64,000 bases of DNA from Gonocerus acuteangulatus (taxonomy: Eukaryota > Arthropoda > Insecta > Hemiptera > Coreidae): NCBI GenBank assembly GCA_946811695.1, contig OX328124.1, positions 61,626,704 through 61,690,703 on the forward strand, read 5' to 3'. The translations under genes were made by a program, and so were the position numbers. The notes beneath the pieces are model-generated. The model saw nothing but the letters and a program-made list of their open reading frames with translations, was not told where the DNA came from and made no database searches. Shown here piece by piece: positions 36,799 through 47,755 of this stretch (within the stretch, counting starts at the first letter, position 1; each line of letters opens with the position of its first letter).

Positions 36799-38341
36799 AA
36801 CTCCTCGTCAAAAAAAAAACGCAACACCCTAAAATGTATTTATTTCACTGGGTTTTTACTGAAGCAGAGAATCATACCTTATTGTGTCTTATAATACAAG
36901 TACATAGGAGTAATAAAAAGTGTATTTCAGAAAAAAAAATTAATTCCTTTAATTACAAAGAAAAAATAAAAATTTATCCTAAAAATGAAAAAACAAAATT
37001 TTAACTTTTTTAAAATTAAATTGACTATTCTTACACTAATAACCAGTGTTGCCACCTCTTACTCGAACGACAGCCTCCATACGTGTGGGCATGCTCCTGA
37101 TCAAGTCCTGGACGGCCTCCTGAGGTAATCTTTCCCACTCTTCCAAAACGGCAGCCTCAAGCTCCCTGAGGTTGAATGGTGCTGGTTCCCTGGCTCGAAC
37201 GCTTCTTTTTAGTCTGTCCCATAAATGTCCTATGCAATTTAAGTCAGGACTCCGCGCTGGCCACGGCAATGTGTAGATATTGACTTCGTTTAGGTAGTCC
37301 CTAACACTACGGGCAACATGTGGCCTTGCATTATCATGCATAAGAAATGCATTTTCACCAATAAATGGCATATATGGCATGACATGGTCCTCCAAAATGT
37401 CTGCCGCATATCGTTGTGCAGTCAAAGGGCCCTCGCGAATCGAAACTAGCTCCGTGCGAGCTTCCCATGAGATGCCACCCCAGAACATCACGGAGCCTCC
37501 ACCATAAGGCTCCCTTCCGACTATACAACATTGAATGTATCGCTCACCTGGCCTCCTCCACACTCTTCTGCGTCCGTCAGGAGACTTTAGCGCCACTCTG
37601 GTCTCATCGGTGAACAGGACTCGTCTCCAGTCATCGACAGTCCAATCTCGGTGCTCCTGGGCAAACCTAAGGCGGGCTCTTCGGTGCTCTCTGGAGAGAA
37701 GTGGTCCAACCATGGGCCTTCGTGCCTTCTGTCCACTATTCCTCACTCGTCTCGTAACTGTTGATACCGAAACATGTAAGTTTTGGACACCAGCGACCAA
37801 GTTTCTTAAGTCGTTTGCTGTTATTAGCCAATTTCTGAGAGTCTGGAGCAGGATAAAACGGTCGTCTTCCGCTGATGTGACCCGTGGTCGGCACGATCCA
37901 GGTCTTCTTGCGTATCCTCCTGTCTCTCTGAATCGTTTCAAGGCCCGTGCGACAGTTGAAAAGTGGACCCCAAGTCGATTAGCAATGTAACGTGTGCTAC
38001 GGCCTTCTTGGTGCATCTGCACTGCCCTAATTGTGGCATCTCTATCTAACCGTGCCATAATTACTAACGAATTCTAAAATAATGCGTACTTGATGAAATT
38101 AACACTGATACTGAGCCCTAGTAATTTTTTTTACATCGATAAGAATGACTTTGGAATTAGTGCTGTTTATAAACAATAGGATTAAAGACAAGAAGAAGTG
38201 CTGGAATTCAAATTAAATTTTTGTTTTTCTCCTCCTATGTATTTGTCTGATTAGAAACATCAACATAATATTTTTTATTTCAATTAAAAACTTGTGTAAT
38301 CAATAAATTTTAGGGTGTTGCGTTTTTTTTGACGAGGAGTG
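36799..38341 (-). mobile_element. Full-length Tc1-like transposon (1543 bp)
   Basis: Flanked by TA on both sides (36797-36798 and 38342-38343). Terminal inverted repeats start ACTCCTCGTCAAAAAAAA, continue CGCAACACCCTAAAAT, and run about 35-40 bases. The left outermost base is A where the right end has C. One long transposase frame occupies the minus strand. It lies in the intron between exons C and D. Confidence 0.92.
37036..38058 (-). CDS. Tc1-like transposase, 340 aa, full length but Glu-to-Gly at the catalytic site
   Basis: Cut-and-paste transposase of the IS630-Tc1-mariner superfamily, acting in the nucleus on its own inverted repeats. An N-terminal paired-type helix-turn-helix pair covers residues about 8-110 (RSTRYIANRLGVHFSTVARA). 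The DDE core has D151 in FTDETRV and D242 in HDNARPH. Thirty-four residues later, where Tc1 elements have the catalytic Glu of SPDLNPIEHLW, this copy reads SPDLNCIGHLW, so position 277 is Gly (GGA, 37228-37230; one transition from GAA). The frame is otherwise uninterrupted with normal length. Loss of the metal-binding Glu should abolish catalysis, though DNA binding could remain. The start ATG at 38058 gives the usual MARL-type N-terminus. Confidence 0.92.
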   Translation of the reverse strand: MARLDRDATIRAVQMHQEGRSTRYIANRLGVHFSTVARALKRFRETGGYARRPGSCRPRVTSAEDDRFILLQTLRNWLITANDLRNLVAGVQNLHVSVSTVTRRVRNSGQKARRPMVGPLLSREHRRARLRFAQEHRDWTVDDWRRVLFTDETRVALKSPDGRRRVWRRPGERYIQCCIVGREPYGGGSVMFWGGISWEARTELVSIREGPLTAQRYAADILEDHVMPYMPFIGENAFLMHDNARPHVARSVRDYLNEVNIYTLPWPARSPDLNCIGHLWDRLKRSVRAREPAPFNLRELEAAVLEEWERLPQEAVQDLIRSMPTRMEAVVRVRGGNTGY

Positions 38342-39430
38342 TACTTACCTGAGGACGGTGCTTAAACTATATGTGTATAGTTAGTACTAACATTAAAAGC
38401 CAATCAAGCAAATGGTTTAAATAGTCAGTCAATTGAAAACTTTAATTTACACGTTGACTATTATTATATTAATAAAAATCATATTTATGGGAAATAATGT
38501 TTATGAAAAAGCCTATTAAATGTGTTTTTGCAAACTAAAAAGACCTAAAGAACCAACTCATAGTTGGCTTACATAACAAAACGATCTTCACGGAGTTATT
38601 TCGTACTCAGACTCTGTTCGACGTTACGGCTTGTTACTGCATCCCATAACCATGCGACAAAGAAGGTAAAGGTACATCAACTTTACAATGTTCATTGTAT
38701 ATAAATCTGTTAGGGTTGATAGGAATAAATTTAAATGAAATGCCAAGTACTTACTTTAATACGGAATTTAATTTACAAATATATTTTGAAGTAATAAAAC
38801 AAGAGTTCTGTAATCCTCTCTATATTTTATACTTTTACCACAGACTATTACGTAATTGCTGCTCTTTTTTCCTAATGTTGTTATGGGGGTTTATATTTTG
38901 GTGAAGTTTATTTAATTGTTTTATAATTCGTAACGGTTACTTCACTGTACGATAAGCCTTATTTACTACTAGATTTAAGAATTGTTTTGGATAGAAGAAA
39001 TAATTGCATCTGTATTAAAGTATCTACAAATGTTTTGCTAAGTCCTTACATTACTAGGGGAGAAGAAATTTATTCATCATTGTAGTTTTGGTCTTCAACC
39101 GTAGTTTGGTGTTAAACCATTTCTTCGGAACTTCTGTTTCTTTGTCTTACATTATTTGGATGAGAAATGAACCCATTTATTCTCAAATTATAGAAATTGT
39201 TTCTTACCAATTCAAACTGCAGATTGTCATCCCAGATAATAGTTTTCTAATCATTACTCTGATCATTTCAATTGAATAAGAATTACACATTAAATGAATT
39301 ATAAGTTATTTTCTACTAATTGCAAACCAATAACAATTATATTATAAATAACTTCATAAAATAAATGAAGCAATCTAAATTCTACAGATATAATAAGGTA
39401 GTTGTGTTATAGTGAGTGTTAGATTATTAC

Positions 39431-39496
39431 CTGATAAGGCTTGAGTTAGGAGTGGTGTGTTATTGTTGGGGGTGAGCTGGCCGTTAGTGAGGTCCA
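39431..39496 (-). CDS. Rbp6: Rbp6/Musashi exon C (66 nt cassette-type exon)
   Basis: The acceptor is TCTGTAG (AG at 39497-39498) and the donor is TCAG before GTAATA. TG completes the Val codon begun in exon B, then it reads DLTNGQLTPNNN, then TPLLTQALS, and the last G joins TG of exon D to give Val before MNNYQ. Being 66 nt and phase 1 on both sides, it could be included or skipped. The Asn/Thr/Gln-rich segment is hydrophilic and without predicted structure. The Tc1-like transposon at 36799-38341 sits about 1.1 kb downstream of this exon in the following intron. Confidence 0.85.
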
Positions 39497-39804
39497 CTAC
39501 AGAACAAACACAAGACAACATTAGAAAACATATATGGCTTGTACAAGACAAAGGATAAAAACATTAATACTGAGTAAATATGTATTAGTGAGTTTTTGTA
39601 GGGAGTTAATGCGTCGACAGCCTTACTTTCAATCAATTAATAAATAAAAACACAGTGGCTTACAGAATATGTGGCTTTAACATATTTTGAAATTTTATTT
39701 ATATTTCTTTCCCGGTTCCTCAAATAAATAATTTTCAAAATGTGACTGTATTGACTTCTTAAGTTCATTTAATTTGCATTTTCTCCAAATGTAATACCTT
39801 TTAT

Positions 39805-40085
39805 AAAATTTTGCTTCTGCACGACAAGGCACACAGCCAATCGAACTCGACAAGTCCTGGACGTTTTCAAGTGGGAGGTGTGCCCACATCGACCTTACCA
39901 TCCCGATCTCGCTTCGAGCGATTATCACCTGTTTCCTTCAATAATGAAATGGCTTGCGACGGGGATCTGAGGGGTGGTGTGAGAACCTGGCGGCAGAATT
40001 CTATGACATTGGAATTTCAAACTGGTTCGCCGCTATGAGAAGTGTCGTAATTTACATGCCGACGATGTAGGAAAATAGTAGTTTA
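39805..40085 (+). pseudogene. mariner transposase C-terminal remnant
   Basis: Plus-strand frames read LLHDKAH, TANRTRQVLDVFKWEVCPHR, PYHPDLASSDYHLFPSIMKW and RYEKC..LHADDV. This matches the mariner end: HDNARPH...W..L.HPPYSPDLAPSDYHLF...R..KC....G.YV. The third catalytic Asp of the DD34D triad is in the PDLA.SDYHLF region. Frameshifts, stops and an altered HDNARPH box show it is dead. N-terminal two-thirds missing. Confidence 0.8.
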
Positions 40086-40524
40086 GAGCCCTTTTCAAAT
40101 GTATATACCAAAACGTAACCGACTTTCTGGATAGACCTCGTATTTTGACATAAAATTATCCCTTGTCTTCTCCCCTTATAAAAAAAAATATCTTCGAAGT
40201 ACTTGATTGTCTGCTACTTTCGCTTTTTAAGTCATTGTATAGTTGATAATCGTTCTTTTTTAGTTATTTTACGAATAATATACAATCAGTTAGTAAATTA
40301 TTATTTGATATTATTTATATAGGGGACGATTGCCATTGCTGTAGAGCTGGACAACAATAACAACTCCTTGGTGTCCTAATATAATTTTAAAACTTCTTTA
40401 TATTCTTATAATGTATTCATATTTTGGAATGCTGGAGGTACCTTACCAATTACTGGGATTTAAGACCAATCATGCCTTTTTCCTACAAAAATTTACGTAC
40501 TACATTACAAATCGCAAATGTTAT

Positions 40525-40836
40525 CGAATATTTTAATATTATTCACTTTACTTTTCATTAGCTTATATTTCGACAATGTAATGATTGAAAGGCTGTAAAT
40601 ATTAGTGCAGGTTAAAATATTAAAATATGGAATATTTTAATATTATTCACTTTACTTTTCATTAGCTTATATTTCGACAATGTAATGATTGAAAGGCTGT
40701 AAATATTAGTGCGGGTTAAAATATTAAAATATGGAATATTTTAATATTATTCACTTTACTTTTCATTAGCTTATATTTCGACAATGTAATGATTGAAAGG
40801 CTGTAAATATTAGTGCGGGTTAAAATATTACTAAGA
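40525..40836 (+). repeat. Minisatellite: three copies of a 104-bp unit
   Basis: Identical words recur at 40541, 40645 and 40749 (ATTCACTTTACTTTTCATTA), spacing 104. Copies are almost identical; one visible difference is GCAGGTT in the first and GCGGGTT in the others. Each junction contains AAAATATTAAAATATGGAAT. Confidence 0.95.
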
Positions 40837-42654
40837 TAAATGTTAGTCATGTTATCTCGAAAATCCAATATTTTGTTAGTAAACGAGCACATTAGCAAAA
40901 ACAAGCATATTTTGCACTAATTTCGACAGCGTATAAATAAGTAAAAATAATATGGTTGAGGATATTCGAGTACTATACTGTTACACATGAAGTTGAATAT
41001 ACTAAGCGATGAATGTTATGAAAATTCCTGCAATATGCAAGACATTTCTACATTTTTAGTAAACTAATATGAGTATTTACAACTCGTTTGTGAAAAATAT
41101 CGAAAGTCATCTAATATTTTACATGAATAAAGTAGAGGTTTTCTCTATACATCGCATAGAAGAACCTCGTTCAAAAACAAATTTGCGCTAAAGAGTTAGC
41201 AGCGACTAATGGAAGTGTATACACCTTTTCTATATATTCTTTTCTTAAAGGCATTCTTTAAATTAAAACGAAATATGGATTAAAAGAAAGTTATGAAGTT
41301 CCGTTGAAGGACCTATCTATTTTGAATCCATAAACAGCCTAGTGACACCGCGGACCAATTTTAATTTTTACGTCCAACCAAAGAAAAAATTTCAAAAGGT
41401 GTAAAAAAATATGTAAACATTTGAACCGCTGGTATTTTCGTGGTCTATAAGGGTCTCAAAATGTGGACATTTCTCGTCATATAAAATTGCGTCAAAAGAC
41501 CAGCCTAATTGACGTAATATTTCTCCGAAACAGTGGAAATATTACTTATGTGCCTAAGGAAATCAAGGTTTTAGATTCAACATTAAGGATAGAAACATTA
41601 TTAATCAGCTATTTGTTAGAGAAAACCGACATTGATTTTATTCTGGTTGATACTGACCTAGACTCCCTTATAACCTAAAACATCTTTCCTCTAGTGGATT
41701 ATGTAAGGAGATATGGATTTCACTTATTCTCTGGTGTTTCTTAAAATTCTAATATTTTGGTGTCTCCTTTATAAAGATACATTGTGCAATATCGGAGAAA
41801 AATCGTTACATATGCGTTAATGCTTTGCCATTAGTCAGACTGTATAATTTTCTTCATGTTCCTAATGACAAAACATTTGTAAAAAGACCCGTCAGTTGGA
41901 TCTTTTTTGTTTTGTTTGTTGGTTTCAATTATATGAATTTAAGAGCGAAGCTTAATAATGATTTTTTTTTTGTACATAAACCATATCTTACTTATCATGC
42001 AATGAAGTTTACATGTATAGTGTATTATCAAGCGAACCCGTAAATGAAAATATAACGAAATATCACAACGCGATAAAGAAAATATTTTGTAATTAATCGT
42101 CATTAATATTGCGAAATCTTTCTTCCTAATGAGGTTTTGAGACGAGGCTTGCTTTTCCTTTGGGTCGAAGCAAGACGCCCTCCTTTAAAGGAAACTCAGC
42201 ATAGCAGAAGTGAGTAATGACTTAACTCCTTTGAATATTCTACAAGCACAAAATGTCTGAGAAGTTCTTCAATGTAAGCATATCATTAATTACAATCCCA
42301 GCTTAATTTATCAACTTCTAAATATATAACCACAATCGAAGGAGGGGGGAGGGAGTAGCACTCTTTTAAACAAATAGTATTACCTTCCCTCAGATTGAAA
42401 AATATAAATAACGTCCAAAACCGAAAAAAGTAATTTTCGTATTAGTTTTGATAATTTCTCATTCAGAGCATGAGAAATATTGGTATTCCTCTGAAATTTT
42501 CCACTACAGTGAAATAATAAGCCCTCTGGAATTATTATTATTATCTTGGACATTCTAAAAGAAATCTGAAACTTTTAGAATCACTATAAAGGCTTAAATA
42601 TTACAAAAATATAATAAAATGAAAGCTTTTAAAATCGTTAAATGATGAGGGTCT

Positions 42655-42835
42655 CTCCGTGATCCAGTGTTTATCACGGTAGATTTTCAAGCGTAGATTC
42701 CGGTTGAAATCCCGCTTGTGGTAGGTTGACTATTTCAGCGATTGACTCGATGAAAACATTCCCTTCACCATCCATTTAATTGAGGGTGGTAACCTGGAGA
42801 TAGCCCGAAGAAAAAGTCTACTAGTAAACAGGAAG
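42655..42835 (+). repeat. tRNA-type SINE, second head type, decayed
   Basis: The head GGTCTCTCCGTGATCCAGTG and a B-box-like GGTTGAAATCCCGC are followed by GAGGGTGGTAACCTGGAGAT and AGCCCG. The head differs from that of 46033 but the central word is shared. Confidence 0.65.
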
Positions 42836-43137
42836 TATTATTGATAAGAATCTACACATAATTGAGGTTGGATTTCTACTTGCTTCTTCAGGAAACCCTT
42901 AATGCCTTAACCTTACCTCCTTTTTAATGCGTCATAAAAACATTCGGGATGTGACAATATTTAATTTAATCAATTAAATTTTTCGAAAGATTTAAACGTT
43001 TGAAGGGAAACTGGAGTTGCTAAAACATATTAATACAAAATCAAGTGACATAGGTTAAATACTTAATGTCCTAATTCTTCGATTTTAGTGGCGGTTAATC
43101 AATCAATCCCTTATTGTAAATATAATAGTAGGAATCG

Positions 43138-43205
43138 GGGACTCCCCGTGGTCCAGTGGCTAACGCCTTGGATGCGGGTTCGAGTTCCGCCTGCAGCAGG
43201 ATGAG
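43138..43205 (+). repeat. tRNA-like SINE head fragment
   Basis: GGACTCCCCGTGGTCCAGTG, GCTAACGCC, then GCGGGTTCGAGTTCCGCC. A and B boxes are present but the anticodon arm is collapsed, so this is a SINE head and not a tRNA gene. Confidence 0.6.
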
Positions 43206-43461
43206 ATCTTTCATTTATGGGCCTAATACACCAAACGATAAACAAAGCAAACAGTAAACATCGAGAGAAATAAATATTGGTGAAAATTTGTCAGGAAAAT
43301 TAACTGTCATACTCCTGCAAGCGACATTTGGCACATTGTAGGAAGCAAAAAATACTGTAACTTTACTCAAATCTGGACCATCAGAAAATATAAATCAGAA
43401 TCTGGTAGACGTTGCAAACCAAATTGCAACATTTTAAAAATATAAATACTACTGGTGACTC

Positions 43462-43625
43462 GCCAACGGCCATAGCCACGTTGATTGCACCTATTCCCGT
43501 TTCGCCGAAGTTAAGGCGGGCCGTAGGCAGTACCTGTGGACCGTCCACGTGCTATACTAAAAGGGTGGCAACCTATAGTTAGTCCGGCGTTAATAGTCCA
43601 ATAGTTTATACGCCGCTAAACAAAA
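43462..43625 (+). repeat. 5S rRNA-derived SINE, copy 2
   Basis: GCCAACGGCCATAGCCACGT, CGCCGAAGTTAAGGCGGGCC, CCACGTGCT, then AAAAGGGTGGCAACCTATAG and GGCGTTAATAG...ACGCCGCTAAA. More diverged than the copy at 33935. Confidence 0.85.
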
Positions 43626-44307
43626 TAATAAACAACTGGTGACTCATACGAGAGAGAACTTCTTTCTAGCCCCACAAGAGAGAGCGAGGATAGAAATGGT
43701 ATTATTGACTACTTTCTTTATTCGACGTGCAAAAATCGGCAGTGATATTCTACTCCTGGTTGTCGAAGAAGCCCTTCTTCCTCGGAATATCACAACTAAT
43801 AACTAAGTCCAATATTCCTTTCTGCCTGTTCTCAATAATAATGAACCATACAAAGAATATAAGTAATGAACCACAATCTATTTATATTTTCACTGACGAT
43901 TCTAAGGATAACAATGGGGTTGGTGCTGCAACAGTTTCCATCGCCAGAAACGATATATTCGAACTCAGTAAAAACTGTAGCAAATACCCATACAAACTAT
44001 TTGCCATAACGAAAGCCTTAAGTATCACTACAACATCCAGTTGTAAAGTATTTTTTACTGACTCCTTGTCTGCACATCTTTTATAAGGAATCTATTTTCA
44101 TACCATCTACGGATTCCAATTACTTAAGAAACTATGGCTGAATTTTGCAGAAGTGGTGTGCAGCACCATTCGTATATGTCCCCAGGAACGGTGGAATCGA
44201 GAAGAATGAAAAGGCAGAGGCCTAAGCGAAATAAGTTGTAAACGAAAGAATCCCATACCAAAGAGTCTAAAAAAATGACATTATTAAGTACCTAAAGCAA
44301 ATGGTTT

Positions 44308-44569
44308 CATGGGCGTACATAAGGGAGGTTGCAGCCCCCGAAATCGGTAGTAATGTGTCATAAAAACCTTAAAAATAAATTAAATTAGATCACTTAGTTC
44401 AGGAAAATAATTTCTTTTGGGTGTAATAGCGTTTTAATTTGTTAACTATTCCAAGTACTACATTGTTAGTATTCCATACTCCCCAAATGCTATCAACCCC
44501 CCTCCCCAAAATTCTCCCCCCCCCATTTCGCCAAACCATTCATGGGCATATTTTCTATATATGCCCATG
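44308..44569. mobile_element. 262-bp MITE with 8-bp target duplication
   Basis: AATGGTTT flanks both sides (44300-44307 and 44570-44577). Ends are CATGGGCGTACATA and, inverted, CATGGGCATATATA (12 of 14 match). An eight-base duplication is usual for hAT-type elements, but the ends do not start with the common CAG. It interrupts the LINE at 43840-44860. Confidence 0.65.
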
Positions 44570-44585
44570 AATGGTTTGGTGAAAT
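44525..44585. repeat. 27-bp hairpin spanning the MITE's right junction
   Basis: The left arm 44525-44551 and right arm 44559-44585 are complementary except for one position. The right arm comprises MITE end, target duplication and LINE flank. The left arm is an inverted copy of all three lying inside the MITE. Confidence 0.9.
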
Positions 44586-44959
44586 TGACACACTACGAGG
44601 CAAATAAGGGACGAAAACAATTTAAGAGAAAAAAACCAACAGTTATATCTTGAAAGAGTCCACTAAAAATTAATAGAAAACAAGCAGTTGGTTGCGCATT
44701 GGCCCTATAAGGCTAACAACTTCAATTATTCTTTCCAAAGGACCACACCCAACAGAATGCCGAACGTACGAATGAAGTAATCAAGACTATCAGATACGAC
44801 TGAAGAAATCCTTTATGATGGGACAAATACCTTGAGAAAAAAAAAATATAAAATTTCATAGAAAAACTAAACTTATGTATATATACATAAAAATAAACAA
44901 TTAAATACCATTTTTTGGAATGTGGGAGGGAATGTGCGTGAATGAATGCGTTTGTTTGC

Positions 44960-45159
44960 NNNNNNNNNNNNNNNNNNNNNNNNNNNNNNNNNNNNNNNNN
45001 NNNNNNNNNNNNNNNNNNNNNNNNNNNNNNNNNNNNNNNNNNNNNNNNNNNNNNNNNNNNNNNNNNNNNNNNNNNNNNNNNNNNNNNNNNNNNNNNNNNN
45101 NNNNNNNNNNNNNNNNNNNNNNNNNNNNNNNNNNNNNNNNNNNNNNNNNNNNNNNNNNN
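44960..45159. other. Assembly gap (200 N)
   Basis: Exactly 200 unknown bases, probably a fixed-size placeholder. Preceded by a GGAATGTGNGNG-type stretch and followed by A11, so a simple repeat may have stopped the assembly. Open frames crossing it are meaningless. Confidence 0.99.
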
Positions 45160-45334
45160 AAAAAAAAAAATCTTTTAGTAATACGAATAACAACATTGGG
45201 AATGTATTTACAAAACTTTTAGTTTAGTTGCCAATTAACTAATAAACATATTTAATAACAATGTTTTCCGTTTAAAAGACTATAGAATAATTAATAAATA
45301 TTATTAGCTGTTGGCAGATAATAATACTCTATTC

Positions 45335-45375
45335 TTAGTTAATAGTAATGGACGATGAAATTTAAATAATGATAA
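45335..45375 (+). repeat. Tail fragment of the tRNA-type SINE
   Basis: TTCTTAGTTAATAGTAATGG, ACGATGAAATTTAAATAA, matching the 3' end of the 46033 family. Confidence 0.45.
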
Positions 45376-46032
45376 TACCCTGATCGTTGTAATCTTATTT
45401 CACCCGTTTATTATTTTTATAATCGTTATTGCCCAGTTTTATTATTACTTCTTTATTTCTCCTTTAGCTGGTTACTGATTTAATTTTTATTTCTTGCTGT
45501 TTGAATGGCCAGTGCCTTATTCTGAGAAGTGATTTTGCATAAATAAATTATAATATTTTAATTTATTATAACTCTGTAAGGTCTTTAAGTTGGTTGGCGT
45601 TAAATTGTTCGAAAAGGAGTTATTTGTCGAAAATATGTTATCCTCTCTTTGAGTTCGTTACAGCTTTTAATTCGTTTAGGCTTTCTGAGAATTCTTCTTT
45701 CATTTGGCTTGACTGTATATTCTATTATCAACTGGAAGGTCGTTCCTTTTTTTTTCGTGAAAGGACCGTAAATGGTTTATGCCCAATCTATTTAAGATGA
45801 CATTATTTATTGAAAAAGTTCATGAACTCTGTCTCTCTTAGATTGTTGTAAGTCCGTTTAAATCAGAGTATTCACTTTTATTTTGATGGATGAAATATTT
45901 ATTTATTGAGTGTTCCGCTTCATTGGCGATCAGTGGATGAAATATTTTATAATTTGCATTCATCTTGCCATGTTATCCTATCGGAGAAGATATTTTGTGT
46001 AGTAATATTGACGTAATTTTATAATATTTTTT

Positions 46033-46222
46033 TTTCGGTGTCCCGGTGGCCGTGAGTGTTAAGGAGAGAGCACTTAACACTCCGTGCCGTAGGTCGTGGG
46101 TTCGATTCCCACTATGGGGTGGTGGCTTTCCTTTAGAAAAAAGAAAAGGCGTCAGCCATATACTGGCTAGAAAAGGGTGGCAATTCTTAGTTAATAATAA
46201 TGGACGTTAAAATTTAAATAAA
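46033..46222 (+). repeat. tRNA-type SINE, best full-length copy
   Basis: Head TCCCGGTGGCCGTGAGTGTT (A-box region, resembling Leu/Ser tRNAs) and GTCGTGGGTTCGATTCCCAC (B box). The body follows with GGTGGTGGCTTTCCTTT, an A/G run and CTGGCTAGAAAAGGGTGG. Part of the central domain is deleted, and the tail is TTAGTTAATAATAATGGACG, TTAAAATTTAAAT. Pol III would transcribe it from the internal boxes. Confidence 0.88.
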
Positions 46223-47379
46223 AATAGTAATAATTTTTTGACGAATGTGTTAGTGTTTGGCCTGAAAAAAAATATAATAAACAACTATTATTTTTATTGT
46301 CATCAATAATTTTGTTCGAATCTTGTTCAATCAAAGAAAGTTTCCACGGTTAATTGGTCACCTCGCGGGGTGATTGTAGAAGTTCGCTTTCTTCTTTCAA
46401 GTATATTCGAACCGGGATATTAAATAACATAAGGAATCGCTCCAATATTCTTGAGAATATTCCTAAGATAATTCTCTCTCGTACATCTGACAATTGGTAA
46501 GGCGAGGAGACTCCAAAGGCAGCTTTATGTTTCGCTCGACTTGTTTTAATAAGGTTTAAAGAGGCTCTGGGATAATCCCTTCTCACAGAGTGCTGGCCTA
46601 TCTAAACAATTTATACAGAAATTTATCTAATAATAGTAATCATGGGCTTTAATCTCAAATCTTCTTATGAAAATGTATAGATTTCTCGACTGGAAGAGCA
46701 GTATTGATAATGTATCTTTATAAAACTTACCTACATCCCTGAGTGCATATTTCCTAGTCTTAGATTTGATAGAAAGTCATTAGGGACAGATGCTACAGTT
46801 CTCTACTGTTACTAGAAACAGAGGAGTAGGACCGTCAAGTATTTTGGAACTTCCAGAGAATAATTGAAATGATTGAATATACGTTGACATTTCTTAGTTG
46901 TTTATGCTTAGACTCCGTAGAAAAGTAACGACCTCTATTAAATATCTAGCTCATTTGTAGATTTTAGTGTACAAGATGACTGAAGGCTTTCTTTTATATA
47001 ATGAAAATGAAGCGGAGAACAATGTATGATATTTAATGATGATAAACTTAAAGCACTTTATGAGACACTTGAAAATACATTATTGTTTAAAAATGTTTTT
47101 AATCATTTACTTTCCGGGACTTTAGAGTTGTTGATGCTTACTTACGAAGATAAATAGAACTAAATAAATATAAATGGATCTATAGGTATGAATAAATAAA
47201 TATCGATCGTTATTTCGAATTACGGCAACATTAAAGAAGATAAATAATATTGACTTAGGATGAAAAAAAACTAGTCCAGAACCTCTGTGTATATTTGAAT
47301 AACAGAACGTATGCGAGGTTACAACCTCACCCTTAGTGTCCATTTTAACAACTATCATAACCAATAAATATTTATTTAT

Positions 47380-47452
47380 TTAAATTTTAACGTCCATGAT
47401 TATTAACTACGAATTTTGGGACGGGTTATCTATAGGTTACCACCCCACCAAT
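47380..47452 (-). repeat. 3' half of a tRNA-type SINE
   Basis: On the minus strand: GGTGGTAACCTATAGATAAC, CCGTCCCAAAATTCGTAGTT, AATAATCATGGACGTTAAAA, TTTAAATAAATAAA. Confidence 0.75.
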
Positions 47453-47755
47453 AAATAAAAAATCAATTAAGTCATCTTAGACCAGTCAGTATCAATAAAA
47501 TGTAAAATATTAAAATCAAGAAATCCAAATTAACAATAATATACAGTAGTAAGCAACGCTATAATTTAAAAACCTTAACTATAGTATTGAAATAATATTG
47601 TGTTGAGGTGGTGACCTAGAAACCTTACGTTAAAGAAATAAATGCGGTGGAGCTTTTTGGAGAGTTTCTTCATCCTAAGTCAGTACGATGTACTTTAACC
47701 AACCATAAATGAAATATTTTTAATATATTAATATGATAATATTTTATTTTTTTTA

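Larger units (their letters stand above)
24658..39430 (-). other. Rbp6/Musashi intron C-D (14.8 kb)
   Basis: Bounded by GTAATA after exon C and TTGCAG before exon D. It holds LINE fragments, a Helitron, a 5S-derived SINE and the Tc1-like transposon. The stretches 26190-27250, 27320-28200, 31360-32900, 33260-33930, 35430-36310 and 38350-39430 show no feature I can name. A 123-codon minus frame at 33251-33622 is AT-driven and matches no family I know. Confidence 0.85.
43840..44860 (+). pseudogene. I/Jockey-group LINE fragment interrupted by a MITE
   Basis: RNase H pieces IYIFTDDSKDNNGVGAATV and VFFTDSLSAH (43880-44080), then PFVYVPRNGGIEKNEKAEA and DIIKYLKQMV up to 44307. The protein similarity resumes right after the MITE at 44578 and reaches GPIRLTTSIILSKGPHPTEC near 44705-44765, the end motif of this group. 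Several stops and frameshifts. Minus the insertion it is one continuous LINE 3' part. Confidence 0.7.

Noticed and set aside
37416..37990. Plus-strand frames of 65 and 151 codons
   Set aside because: Antisense shadows of the Tc1 transposase frame.
40525..40836. CRISPR-like array
   Set aside because: Three contiguous 104-bp units with no spacers, in a eukaryotic intron. This is a minisatellite.
43138..43205. A functional tRNA gene
   Set aside because: A and B boxes are present but the anticodon stem and loop are collapsed. The tRNA-like heads at 23045, 46033 and 47756 continue into SINE bodies.
44873..45227. Open frames across 44960-45159
   Set aside because: The interval is an assembly gap, so the frames are undefined.
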